Positions 1 through 8,490 of a stretch of 36,049 nt of DNA are shown piece after piece. The stretch spans positions 1 to 36,049 of the forward strand of contig JANLJF010000081.1 of assembly GCA_029255605.1 (NCBI GenBank). The letters are read 5' to 3'. Under the pieces are notes generated by a model. The model searched no databases. It saw only the letters and a program-made list of their open reading frames with translations, and was not told where the DNA came from. The position numbers and the translations under genes were made by a program. Numbering within the stretch: the stretch's first letter is position 1; every line of letters begins with the position of its first letter. The DNA comes from Azovibrio restrictus (GTDB lineage: Bacteria; Bacteroidota; Bacteroidia; Chitinophagales; Chitinophagaceae).

Positions 1-1
1 G

Positions 2-892
2 ATAGATGTGATAAGCACCGGTAGCCTTGGGCTGGACGTAGCTCTCGGCGTTGGTGGTTTCCCACGCGGGCGTATCATTGAGATATATGGCCCTGAATCT
101 TCAGGTAAAACTACCATAGCTATACACACGATAGCAGAAGCACAAAAGAAAGGCGGCATTTGCGCTATTATAGATGCAGAGCATGCTTTTGATGCTTCTT
201 ATGCACGCAAACTGGGTGTAGATGTAGATAATCTTATCATCTCTCAACCGGACTACGGTGAGCAGGCGCTTGAAATAGCTGACAGGCTGATATCATCGGG
301 CGCTATAGATGTAGTGGTGATAGACTCTGTAGCGGCACTGGTACCTAAGGGCGAACTGGAAGGTGAAATGGGTGATAGCAAAATGGGCCTGCAGGCAAGG
401 CTGATGAGCCAGGCACTGCGGAAACTGACAGCTACCATTAACCGCACGGGCTGCTGCTGTATCTTCATCAACCAGCTGCGCGAGAAGATAGGTGTTATGT
501 TCGGAAATCCTGAAACAACTACCGGTGGTAATGCACTGAAGTTCTATGCTTCTGTACGTTTAGACATTCGCCGTGTAAGCCAGATAAAGGATGGAGATGT
601 AGCCAGTGGTAACCGTACACGTGTGAAGGTGGTAAAGAATAAAGTAGCCCCTCCATTCCGCCAGGTAGAGTTTGATATTATTTTTGGTGAAGGTATCAGC
701 AAAGTTGGTGAGATAATAGATATGGGCGTAGAACTGGGTATACTGCAAAAAAGCGGTAGCTGGTTTAGCTACAAGGATGGTAAAATAGGCCAGGGCCGCG
801 ATGCGGTGAAACAGTTCCTGTTCGACAATCCGGAAGTAACTGCAGAAATTGAAGCCCGCATACGCGAGGCGCTGCAACCTGCCGAAGCATAA
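2..892 (+). CDS. recA: RecA recombinase (5' truncated by window edge)
   Basis: DNA recombination and SOS-response ATPase that forms filaments on single-stranded DNA. The frame is open from base 2 and reads [16 protein letters not shown], the usual interior RecA sequence, so the GTG at base 8 is an internal valine codon and about 45-50 N-terminal residues lie outside the window. Visible are the Walker A motif GPESSGKT (residues 28-35 counted from base 8), the Walker B-like strand [13 protein letters not shown], and the DNA-binding and interface segment [24 protein letters not shown]. The C-terminus LQPAEA is short, without a long acidic tail. The gene ends in TAA and runs toward the M16 peptidase, with a bidirectional terminator between them. 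Identity is secure. Confidence 0.97.
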   Translation: MDVISTGSLGLDVALGVGGFPRGRIIEIYGPESSGKTTIAIHTIAEAQKKGGICAIIDAEHAFDASYARKLGVDVDNLIISQPDYGEQALEIADRLISSGAIDVVVIDSVAALVPKGELEGEMGDSKMGLQARLMSQALRKLTATINRTGCCCIFINQLREKIGVMFGNPETTTGGNALKFYASVRLDIRRVSQIKDGDVASGNRTRVKVVKNKVAPPFRQVEFDIIFGEGISKVGEIIDMGVELGILQKSGSWFSYKDGKIGQGRDAVKQFLFDNPEVTAEIEARIREALQPAEA

Positions 893-934
893 TAACTGTT
901 ATTCAGATAATTTTTGGGTTAGTATACAAAAAGA

Positions 935-958
935 AAAGCCCCGGTTTTCCGGGGCTTT
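935..958. terminator. Bidirectional intrinsic terminator between recA and the M16 peptidase
   Basis: A perfect 10-bp stem, AAAGCCCCGG paired with CCGGGGCTTT, closes on a TTTT loop. It has A-rich sequence on its left and T-rich sequence on its right, so it can act on both strands. It sits between two converging stop codons (892 and 980). Confidence 0.88.
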
Positions 959-979
959 ATCATTAGCTTATTTTGATAA

Positions 980-3805
980 TTATGATTCAGGATACAGAAT
1001 AGCCCAAAATTCATTCTTGCCATCCATCAGGTCATTAGCCACTTCTTTGACATCGTTAACCGTCAGTTGATCGATCATTTTATCATGTTGCAGCACATAT
1101 TCGTTATACCTGTTCCAGAAAAGTGATTCAGGAAGTACAATAGACCAGTAGTTATTGTCTTTCACTTCTTCGCGATGTTGCTCATGCCATGTCGCTTTTA
1201 CTTTCTCCAGGTCCTTAGGGTCCGGACCGTTTTTCTTGATTTCTGCTATCACCTCTTTGGTAGCTTTTATCAGTTTATCTACATTTTCCGGTCCGCAAGG
1301 CAATTGGTATTGAATAGAATAATTGTTGTATGGATCTTTCTCGAATTGTGCACCAAAACCACCACTGTAAGTACCACCCATTTTCTCGCGCAGTTCTTCT
1401 ATTACCTTGATGTTCAGAATTTCGGTAAGTGCATCAGCTTTCATTTCCAGCTTTTCGCTGTACGGCCTTTCGCCATAAAAAGAAGCAATGATAAGGCTTT
1501 GCTTTTCTTTACCTTTTTTATACCTGAGGGTAGTAGCACCATTTATAGGACGAACACCATTATCAGTAACCTTTGGTGTTTTACCAGTTGATGGTAAACT
1601 ACCTAAGTAAGTTTCTACCAGCGGCGTTATCTCATCAACTTTTACATTACCAACTATGAAAAACTCATAACCATCGGCATTGCTTACTTCGTTCTTGTAA
1701 ATCTCCAGAGACCTGTCCAGGTTAATGGCTTCGAAATGTGCAGGTTTAGGGATTGGTTCATCTGCTAATGGATTTTTGTTATATAACGCGCTTACCAGTG
1801 TATCAATGAATGAATACTGAGGGTTAGCAGACAGGAATTGCAACTGCATTTTTTGCTTGTCTTTGAAAGCTTTAAATAATGCATCGTCTTTACGCGGTTG
1901 CATCAGCTTCAGGTACATCAATTGCAGCATTGTTTCAAAATCTTTCACCGTGCTGGTACCTGATACGTTGATTGCGTTTTCACCCAAACCGGCACCCGCT
2001 TTAATACTCTTACCTGCAATAACCTTTTCCAGGTCTGTAGGGTTGAAGCTACCAAAGCCCATAGAACCAACTACCGCACCTGCATACTTAGCACTATATT
2101 TATCCGCTACACCATAGTTGCTCAAACCACCTTTTTTCAAACCTTTTACGATGATCTCATCGCTTTTAAAATCGGTAGGTTTAATAGTCACTTTGATGCC
2201 ATTGCTCAGTGTCAGTGTAGTTACACCAAAGTCTTTGTTATCTGCTTTAGAAACTACTTTACCAGGTGTTGGCTTTTTATCCAGCAGGCTGGAAGCTACT
2301 TTCTTTTCTTCCATAGCCTTCACTTCCTGGCTAAAGCCTTTCTGTGTCATTGCCAGCAGTTCGGCATCTGTAGGCAACTTGATAGCACCTTGCTCTGGCC
2401 CTGTGATGAGCGAGAAGAAATTCATATTGCTCATCCATGCTTTGATGTTGGCATTCATTTCTTCAAGTGTAATCCCCGGCACCATTTGTTTGTAATACTC
2501 ATATTCAGCTTCTATACCTGGTATAGGCTCATTTTCAAGGAAGTTGCGAACGTATTCGCCAACGATGTTGCCACTTTCTGTGGTGTTCCTTTCGTTATAA
2601 GCTTTTTCTATAAAGCTCATAACACCTTTTTTAGCCAGTTCCAGTTCGCTGTTTGTAAAGCCATATTGTTTGGCACGCAGCAGTTCGGCCGTTAGTGCGT
2701 TCAGGGCTTTCTCCGGCCCATCGGCACCAAAAGATGTGGCTGCACTGAAGTTTTCATAATCGCGTGCCCAACCATCAAAGCCTACGTAAGCATAAGGGAA
2801 CGGAGGATTGCTACTACGTGCCAGGTCGCTCATGCGGCGGTTCAGCATTTGCGTCACCAGTTGCCTTTCAATATTTTCCCTGTAGTCGCCTACTGTTTTC
2901 TCATCCAGTTTTTTCACAGAAGGGAAAATAAGCTGCAATTGGTAGCTGGTAGCTTCTTTATCAGTAAGCACCATAGCTTCTGCAGCCTTACGGGCAGGAA
3001 CTTCAAACGCTTTACGCTCACGCTCTTTAGCAGGATTTTTCATACCCTCGAAGTGCTTCTTCAAGTATTTCATAGCCGTGGCCTCGTCTATATCACCTAC
3101 TATGGCCACAGCCATTAAGTCCGGACGATACCAATCGCTATAAAAACGGCGGATGGTTTCGTATTTAAAGTTTTTCAGGATATCATCCTTACCTATAGGC
3201 AGGCGGCTGGCATATTGAGAACCCATCATCAGTTTAGGCAGGTATTTATCCAGCATGCGCATTTCAGCACCTTTACCTAATCGGCTTTCCTCCAGTACTA
3301 CAGCACGTTCGTCGTCAATATCTTTATTAGTAAGCAGTGCATTATGTGCCCAGTCTTCTATTATCTGGAAACCTTTATCCAGGTTACCTGCTTTGTCGGT
3401 TGGCACCGGCAGTATATATACCGTTTCATCGAAGCTTGTATAAGCATTCAGGTCGGCGCCAAACTCTACACCTATAGATTGCAGGTAGCTAACCAACTCG
3501 TTCTTAGGGAAGTTTTTACTACCGTTGAAGTTCATGTGCTCCATAAAGTGAGCAAGGCCCTGCTGGTCGTTATCTTCCAGTATAGAACCTGCATTGATCA
3601 CCAGTCGGAGTTCCACTTTCTTTTCCGGCTTAGCGTTTGGACGGATGTAATAAGTAAGGCCATTGGCAAACTTACCTTTTACAACTTTTGAATCTGTGGG
3701 GATAGCTGCTTTCAGGTCTTGAGCTATAGCAGTACTACCATACCCACCCATCAATATCAGCACAGCTAATATCTTGCGCGAGATGTAATGAGAAAAGGGC
3801 TTCAT
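980..3805 (-). CDS. Secreted M16 (pitrilysin/insulinase-family) zinc metallopeptidase
   Basis: Zinc-dependent peptidase of the pitrilysin/insulinase family, probably periplasmic or outer-membrane associated. A signal peptide is visible (residues about 1-28, hydrophobic ILAVLILMGGYGSTAIA, likely cleavage before QD). The inverted zinc motif HFMEH is at residues 86-90, and the distal zinc-ligand glutamate is probably E166 in DDERAVVLEES, which fits the family spacing. At 941 residues the protein holds an active N-terminal pair of M16 domains and a degenerate C-terminal pair starting near GVTTLTLSNGIKVTIKP, which lacks the zinc motif, as is usual for this layout. Many Bacteroidota carry one or more of these, and the substrate cannot be told from sequence. 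It is monocistronic, converging on recA. No clear TAnnTTTG element was found in its 5' region. Confidence 0.93.
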   Translation of the reverse strand: MKPFSHYISRKILAVLILMGGYGSTAIAQDLKAAIPTDSKVVKGKFANGLTYYIRPNAKPEKKVELRLVINAGSILEDNDQQGLAHFMEHMNFNGSKNFPKNELVSYLQSIGVEFGADLNAYTSFDETVYILPVPTDKAGNLDKGFQIIEDWAHNALLTNKDIDDERAVVLEESRLGKGAEMRMLDKYLPKLMMGSQYASRLPIGKDDILKNFKYETIRRFYSDWYRPDLMAVAIVGDIDEATAMKYLKKHFEGMKNPAKERERKAFEVPARKAAEAMVLTDKEATSYQLQLIFPSVKKLDEKTVGDYRENIERQLVTQMLNRRMSDLARSSNPPFPYAYVGFDGWARDYENFSAATSFGADGPEKALNALTAELLRAKQYGFTNSELELAKKGVMSFIEKAYNERNTTESGNIVGEYVRNFLENEPIPGIEAEYEYYKQMVPGITLEEMNANIKAWMSNMNFFSLITGPEQGAIKLPTDAELLAMTQKGFSQEVKAMEEKKVASSLLDKKPTPGKVVSKADNKDFGVTTLTLSNGIKVTIKPTDFKSDEIIVKGLKKGGLSNYGVADKYSAKYAGAVVGSMGFGSFNPTDLEKVIAGKSIKAGAGLGENAINVSGTSTVKDFETMLQLMYLKLMQPRKDDALFKAFKDKQKMQLQFLSANPQYSFIDTLVSALYNKNPLADEPIPKPAHFEAINLDRSLEIYKNEVSNADGYEFFIVGNVKVDEITPLVETYLGSLPSTGKTPKVTDNGVRPINGATTLRYKKGKEKQSLIIASFYGERPYSEKLEMKADALTEILNIKVIEELREKMGGTYSGGFGAQFEKDPYNNYSIQYQLPCGPENVDKLIKATKEVIAEIKKNGPDPKDLEKVKATWHEQHREEVKDNNYWSIVLPESLFWNRYNEYVLQHDKMIDQLTVNDVKEVANDLMDGKNEFWAILYPES

Positions 3806-4022
3806 AAATTATATGTGATTATTTGAAGAGCAAAAGAAAAGAAAATAGTGCTGAAAAGCTAATGCTAGCGGGAATTTTATGCTAATATGTGTTAAAAAAA
3901 CAGGGGGATTTCGAGGGGGATCGGGCGATGATAAATTAATACATATCAAATAGCAACCTGCTTAAAGGCAATAACAGCAGGAATGGTTTATCTTAGCACT
4001 GGAAAAATAACGGAAGCTATAT

Positions 4023-5414
4023 ATGTCATTAATTAAATCTATTTCGGGCATCAGGGGTACTATCGGTGGCAAACCGGGTACGGGTCTTACACCTATAGAT
4101 GTAGTGAAATTCACTACTGCATACGGCGCCTGGATAGCTAATAAGAATGCAGGAAATAAGATAATCATCGGCAGGGATGGTCGCATATCAGGAGAAATGG
4201 TTCGCAACCTGGTGGCATCTACCCTGCAGGGCTGTGGTTTTGAAGTGATAGACCTGGGCCTTAGTACTACACCAACTGTAGAAATGGCAGTAAAGATGGA
4301 AAATGCTGCCGGTGGCATTATACTCACGGCCAGCCACAACCCTAAAGAATGGAATGCCCTGAAACTGCTGAATGAAGCCGGGGAGTTCCTGAGTGCAGAA
4401 GACGGCCAGTGGATACTGGATTATGCAGACAATAACGAGCACAGCTATGCCGAGATTGCTAAGCTAGGTACACTGACAACAGACGATACTTATATACAAA
4501 AACACATAGACACGATACTGGCACATCCGCTGGTAGATGTAAAAGCTATCAGCGATAAGAATTTCAGTATCATCGTAGACCCGGTAAACTCAACAGGGGC
4601 TATCGCAGTGCCGCAGTTGCTGAAGGCACTTGGCGTGAACAAGATTACGGTTATCAATGAAGAAGTAACCGGCCGTTTTGCACACAACCCAGAGCCACTA
4701 CCGGAAAACCTGCGGGAATTATGCCACGAAGTGGAAAAGAAAAACGCCAGCATGGGCATAGCTGTAGACCCGGATGTAGACCGCCTGTGCTTTGTATGTA
4801 ACGATGGTAGCCTGTTTGGAGAAGAATATACACTGGTAGCTATTGCCGACTATGTGCTTTCTCATAAAAAAGGCAATACGGTTTCTAACCTGTCATCTAC
4901 GCGTGCACTGAAAGATGTAACGGAGAAGCATGGTGGCCAATATTTCCCAAGTGCCGTAGGCGAGGTGAACGTGGTTAAGAAAATGAAGGAAGTAGAGGCT
5001 GTAATAGGCGGCGAGGGCAATGGCGGTGTTATTGTACCGGAACTGCATTATGGCCGCGATGCGCTGATAGGCATTGCACTGTTCCTGACACACCTGGCCA
5101 AATTCGGAAAGAGTATCAAAACATTACGCGGTACTTACCCCGATTATTTTATATCTAAGAATAAAATAGAGCTGAACGAAAATGTGAACGTGAAAAAGAT
5201 ATTTGAACAGATAAAGAAAAAGTATAAGAACAACCCTATAAATACGGAAGACGGCCTGCGCATAGATTTTGATAATGACTGGGTACACCTGCGTACCTCC
5301 AATACAGAACCCATTATACGCATCTACGCTGAAAGCACCAGTGAAACAACATCGAACAATATAGCCAAGCGTATCATGGAAGACATACGTGAAATGATGT
5401 TTGCCAATGCATAA
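4023..5414 (+). CDS. glmM: Phosphoglucosamine mutase (alpha-D-phosphohexomutase family)
   Basis: Probably converts glucosamine-6-phosphate to glucosamine-1-phosphate for UDP-GlcNAc and thus peptidoglycan precursors, in the cytoplasm. The phosphoserine loop TASHNP has S104 as the phosphorylated residue. The metal-binding loop DPDVDR is at residues 249-254, a sugar-specificity loop GGEGNGG follows, and a C-terminal phosphate-binding loop RTSNTEPIIR is present. Length 463 matches the family. The GEGNGG loop is not the GEMSGH of classical bacterial GlmM but, as I recall, occurs in the Bacteroidota/archaeal-type group, so a phosphomannomutase or phosphoglucomutase activity cannot be excluded by sequence alone. 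The downstream flavoprotein begins 14 bases after the stop, suggesting co-transcription. Confidence 0.88.
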   Translation: MSLIKSISGIRGTIGGKPGTGLTPIDVVKFTTAYGAWIANKNAGNKIIIGRDGRISGEMVRNLVASTLQGCGFEVIDLGLSTTPTVEMAVKMENAAGGIILTASHNPKEWNALKLLNEAGEFLSAEDGQWILDYADNNEHSYAEIAKLGTLTTDDTYIQKHIDTILAHPLVDVKAISDKNFSIIVDPVNSTGAIAVPQLLKALGVNKITVINEEVTGRFAHNPEPLPENLRELCHEVEKKNASMGIAVDPDVDRLCFVCNDGSLFGEEYTLVAIADYVLSHKKGNTVSNLSSTRALKDVTEKHGGQYFPSAVGEVNVVKKMKEVEAVIGGEGNGGVIVPELHYGRDALIGIALFLTHLAKFGKSIKTLRGTYPDYFISKNKIELNENVNVKKIFEQIKKKYKNNPINTEDGLRIDFDNDWVHLRTSNTEPIIRIYAESTSETTSNNIAKRIMEDIREMMFANA

Positions 5415-5428
5415 GCTATAACTGCACA

Positions 5429-6943
5429 TTGCTTTCCGGTAACAAATATGATGTCGTTATCGTAGGCGGCGGGCTTGGAGGGTTAATGACCGCCGTACTG
5501 CTGGCTAAAGAAGGTATGCAGGTATGTGTGCTGGAACGTGACAAGCAGATAGGTGGCTGCCTGCAAACCTTTTCCATGCACAAAAAAGTGCTGGATAGTT
5601 GTGTACACTATATAGGCGGGCTGGGAGAAGGACATACCTTACATACACTCTTTCGGTATGCGGGCATCATGGATAAGCTTTCTTTGAAACCATATGATGC
5701 CAACGTATTTGACAAAATAGCCTTTGGCAACGATGATACGCTGTACCCCCACGCACAGGGGCTTGACAACTTCATAGAGCAACTGCTTCTCTACTTTCCC
5801 AGTGAGCGGCAAGCATTACAGGATTATGTAAAAAACATCACTACTGTCGGCGACCATTTTCCACTATACCGGCTGCGGCTGGGTAGTGCTGATGAAAAAG
5901 CTACCGTTAGCAGTTGGAACCTTACGGAAAAATTACGTTCCATTACATCTAATGTAAAACTGCAAAATGTATTAGCTGGCAACAACCTGCTGTATGCAGG
6001 TGTTCGCGACACTACCCCATTCTACCTGCATGCGCTGGTTACAGAAAGCTACATCCATAGTTCGCATAAAGTGCTGCCGGGTAGTTCACAGATATCTAAA
6101 TACCTGTGGCAGGTATTGCAACAGCATGGAGGCGTTGTTCATCGCAATACCGAAGTAAAGAAACTAGCAGAAGAACATGGCAGTATACAATATGCAGAAA
6201 CAGCTGATGGTGAGCGGGTGTATGGCAAGCACTTTATAGCCAATGTATCACCTGCGGTGCTGCTGGATATGATAGACAGCAGCCTGATACGCCCTGCCTA
6301 TCGCAAGCGTATAAAAGGATTGCAGCAAACTATATCCACGTTTATGCTGAACCTGGTACTGAAAGCGGGAACGGTTCCCATGCGCCATCACAATATTTAC
6401 TGGCATGCAAGCGATGATGTATGGGCGGCTACAGATTACAAACCTGCTGATTGGCCCGCCAATTATGCTGCCTTTTTTACAGAAGATGAGCAAAACCCGG
6501 GGTATGCAGAAAGTCTATCCGTATTGAGCTATATGCATTATGACGAAGTGCGGCCCTGGGTACATACTACAAACCGCACAGGCGAAGAACATGAGCGTGG
6601 TGAAGCATATGAAGTTTTTAAAAGGAGCAGAGAGGAAAAACTGCTAAACATCTTATATCAACGCCTGCCAGAACTGAAAGGTAATATAGTAGCACAAAGC
6701 AGTGCTACCCCACTGACTTACAGGGATTATACAGCAACACCGAAAGGTTCATTATACGGTATTCTTAAAGATGTAAATCGCCCGAATGAAACGACCATTG
6801 CTACCCGCACTCGCATACCCAACCTGCTGCTTACAGGGCAAAACGTGAATATGCATGGCGTACTTGGGGTAAGTATTACCGCTGTAGCCACAGCGGCAGA
6901 ATTAGCAGGTATGGAACACCTGTTAAGTAAAATAAAAAGCTAG
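5429..6943 (+). CDS. FAD-dependent oxidoreductase, CrtI / retinol-saturase-like
   Basis: Flavoprotein of the phytoene desaturase / carotenoid isomerase / all-trans-retinol 13,14-reductase superfamily. The N-terminal dinucleotide fold reads VVIVGGGLGGLMTA (GGGLGG at residues 13-18) followed by an acidic VLERDKQIGG. The C-terminal FAD-contact segment is NLLLTGQNVNMHGVLGVSITA. CVHYIGGLGEG near residue 60 resembles the retinol-saturase branch more than true phytoene desaturases. The substrate is probably a polyprenoid or other hydrophobic polyene, which is inference; no other carotenoid genes are in the window. The start is unusual: in-frame codons upstream offer no ATG or GTG before an in-frame TGA at 5390, so TTG at 5429 is the only reasonable start and places the fold at the expected distance from the N-terminus. 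Probably co-transcribed with glmM. Confidence 0.85.
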   Translation: MLSGNKYDVVIVGGGLGGLMTAVLLAKEGMQVCVLERDKQIGGCLQTFSMHKKVLDSCVHYIGGLGEGHTLHTLFRYAGIMDKLSLKPYDANVFDKIAFGNDDTLYPHAQGLDNFIEQLLLYFPSERQALQDYVKNITTVGDHFPLYRLRLGSADEKATVSSWNLTEKLRSITSNVKLQNVLAGNNLLYAGVRDTTPFYLHALVTESYIHSSHKVLPGSSQISKYLWQVLQQHGGVVHRNTEVKKLAEEHGSIQYAETADGERVYGKHFIANVSPAVLLDMIDSSLIRPAYRKRIKGLQQTISTFMLNLVLKAGTVPMRHHNIYWHASDDVWAATDYKPADWPANYAAFFTEDEQNPGYAESLSVLSYMHYDEVRPWVHTTNRTGEEHERGEAYEVFKRSREEKLLNILYQRLPELKGNIVAQSSATPLTYRDYTATPKGSLYGILKDVNRPNETTIATRTRIPNLLLTGQNVNMHGVLGVSITAVATAAELAGMEHLLSKIKS

Positions 6944-7068
6944 AACAGCGCCTTGCATAAGCACCTTGCATTCAAGCTTCCACAGAAACCGTAATCGTAA
7001 TTACACTTCCTTTAACATTATCTGCAGCGGCTGGCATAGTCTTTTATCGATTATGACAACAACGATGT

Positions 7069-7287
7069 ATGAAGCAGATAATTGGCATATTAACACTAAT
7101 ACTTGCAAGCCTTGCGGTCTTCGCACAAACTGGCCGCACCACGCAAGACAGCACAAAGAGAACACCATTTGTAAAAGAACTGCCACGCGATACGGCTAAA
7201 TATAAGATGCCCATACAAAAGGCAGATACAATGAAAAGTAATATGCCCGTAGTAGCACCGGATAAAACGAAAGTTCAGCCCAAGTAG
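7069..7287 (+). CDS. Small secreted protein, unknown function
   Basis: A 72-residue exported protein that I do not recognise. The N-terminus MKQIIGILTLILASLAVFA is a clear signal peptide with likely cleavage before Q20. The roughly 53-residue mature part is polar and basic (T, K, P, Q rich) with no cysteine and no domain. Two other overlapping frames are open here but encode no signal sequence or plausible protein. A strong terminator follows 23 bases after the stop, which supports a real transcript. It lies 125 bases after the flavoprotein, and no good promoter element was seen in that gap, so it may be read through from the glmM transcript. Confidence 0.7.
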   Translation: MKQIIGILTLILASLAVFAQTGRTTQDSTKRTPFVKELPRDTAKYKMPIQKADTMKSNMPVVAPDKTKVQPK

Positions 7288-7310
7288 TTAAAACTTTCGG
7301 CTGAAAAATA

Positions 7311-7337
7311 AGAGGTTCTGCATAATGCGGAACCTCT
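7311..7337. terminator. Bidirectional intrinsic terminator
   Basis: AGAGGTTC pairs with GAACCTCT. Inside it a T-G wobble and GCA/TGC extend the stem to about 12 bp around a TAA loop. It is flanked by an A-rich stretch on the left and TTT on the right, between the converging small secreted gene and the deoxyhypusine-synthase-like gene. Confidence 0.8.
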
Positions 7338-7363
7338 TTGCATATAGTAAAAGCAGATTGGAA

Positions 7364-8338
7364 TTACCAACCCAACAGGTAGGCAAATATCAGCGGTGCT
7401 ACAATAGTAGCATCGCTTTCTACAATGTATTTCGGCGTATTGATATCCAGCTTACCCCATGTAATTTTCTCATTAGGCACAGCCCCACTGTATGAGCCAT
7501 ATGATGTAGTACTATCGCTTATCTGGCAGAAATAGCTCCAGAAAGGAACATCATGCCATTCCAGGTCCTGGTACATCATAGGTACTACGCATATCGGGAA
7601 ATCACCCGCTATACCACCACCTATCTGGAAGAAACCAACACCCTTGCCACCGCTATTCTGACGGTACCAGTCAGCCAGCCACACCATATATTCTATACCG
7701 CTCTTCATGGTGCTGGCTTTCAACTCGCCCTTAATGCAGTAAGAAGCAAAGATGTTACCCATGGTGCTATCCTCCCATCCCGGCACAACGATAGGCAGGT
7801 TCTTTTCTGCCGCCGCTATCATCCAGCTATGCTTAGGGTCTATTTCATAATCAGGTTTCATTACCTCACTCAGCAGCAGTTTGTACATGTACTCATGTGG
7901 AAAGTACCGCTCACCCTTTTCTTCTGCATCTTCCCATATTTTATGTATGTGCCGCTGAATACGGCGGAAAGCTTCTTCTTCAGGTATACATGTATCAGTA
8001 ACACGGTTGAAACCACCTTCCAGCAGTTCCCATTCATCCTGCGGGCTCAGGTCGCGATAGTTTGGTACGCGTTTGTAGTGTGTATGCGCTACCAGGTTCA
8101 TAATATCTTCTTCCAGGTTGGCACCCGTACAGCTGATGATAGCGATTTTATCCTGGCGTATCATTTCAGCCAGCGATATGCCTAATTCGGCAGTACTCAT
8201 AGCACCTGCCAATGATACCAGCATTTTGCCACCTTCCAGCAAATGCGTCTCATAGCCTTTAGCCGCATCTACCAGCGCAGCAGCGTTGAAGTGGCGGTAA
8301 TGATGTTGAATAAACTGAGAAACAGGACCTTTATTCAT
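7364..8338 (-). CDS. Deoxyhypusine synthase-like enzyme (possible polyamine-modifying enzyme)
   Basis: Belongs to the NAD-dependent deoxyhypusine synthase (DHS) family, 324 residues against about 370 for the human enzyme. Family markers are the N-terminal segment with ISCTGANLEEDIMNLV (human TAGGVEED region), PGWEDSTMGNI (human LTDGSLGDM region), and the C-terminal EKITWGKL. K296 aligns with the human catalytic lysine K329, and W294 and E290 with W327 and E323. Two pocket residues differ: human D316 (GSDSGA) is Y283 here (GSYSGA), and the human HH at 288-289 lies where this protein reads FPICVV. Bacteria have no eIF5A, the only known hypusine substrate. Bacterial relatives are thought to act on free polyamines, for example making homospermidine, so a polyamine aminobutyl transfer is the best guess. 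It has its own -7 element upstream. Family call is firm, reaction open. Confidence 0.85.
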   Translation of the reverse strand: MNKGPVSQFIQHHYRHFNAAALVDAAKGYETHLLEGGKMLVSLAGAMSTAELGISLAEMIRQDKIAIISCTGANLEEDIMNLVAHTHYKRVPNYRDLSPQDEWELLEGGFNRVTDTCIPEEEAFRRIQRHIHKIWEDAEEKGERYFPHEYMYKLLLSEVMKPDYEIDPKHSWMIAAAEKNLPIVVPGWEDSTMGNIFASYCIKGELKASTMKSGIEYMVWLADWYRQNSGGKGVGFFQIGGGIAGDFPICVVPMMYQDLEWHDVPFWSYFCQISDSTTSYGSYSGAVPNEKITWGKLDINTPKYIVESDATIVAPLIFAYLLGW

Positions 8339-8383
8339 TTCAGATTAATTATTTGTGGTTTGAATTAGTTGTTTGCAGAGGCG

Positions 8384-8391
8384 CAAAGATA
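8384..8391 (-). promoter_or_regulatory. Bacteroidota -7 promoter element for the DHS-like gene
   Basis: Read on the minus strand this is TATCTTTG, an exact match to TAnnTTTG, about 45 bases upstream of the start codon at 8338 and downstream of the citrate synthase terminator. A TTG lies closer than the usual -33 spacing, so only the -7 half is convincing. Confidence 0.5.
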
Positions 8392-8442
8392 GCTTTTGTT
8401 GGCAACATTGCCTTGGTATCTCTCTGCCTAAGCGCCAAAACA

Positions 8443-8471
8443 AAAGCATGCACATTTACAGTGCATGCTTT
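8443..8471 (-). terminator. Intrinsic terminator of citrate synthase
   Basis: An 11-bp perfect stem, AAAGCATGCAC with GTGCATGCTTT, and a 7-base loop lie 20 bases past the citrate synthase stop. On the minus strand it is followed by TTTTGTTTTGG. It separates citrate synthase from the DHS-like gene, which therefore has its own promoter. Confidence 0.85.
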
Positions 8472-8490
8472 CAGTATTATAGATTACAGA

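Noticed and set aside
3806-4022. Search for promoters between the divergent M16 peptidase and glmM genes
   Set aside because: Only one-mismatch -7 candidates (such as TATCTTAG before glmM) and no -33 partner were found, too weak to list.
7001-7199. Other open frames over the 72-residue secreted gene (7001-7186 minus, 6966-7199 plus)
   Set aside because: They lack a signal sequence or coding character, and the called frame has a clear signal peptide and downstream terminator.
7553-8185. 210-codon plus-strand frame opposite the DHS-like gene
   Set aside because: Antisense shadow; sequence is low in acidic residues and has no recognisable features.
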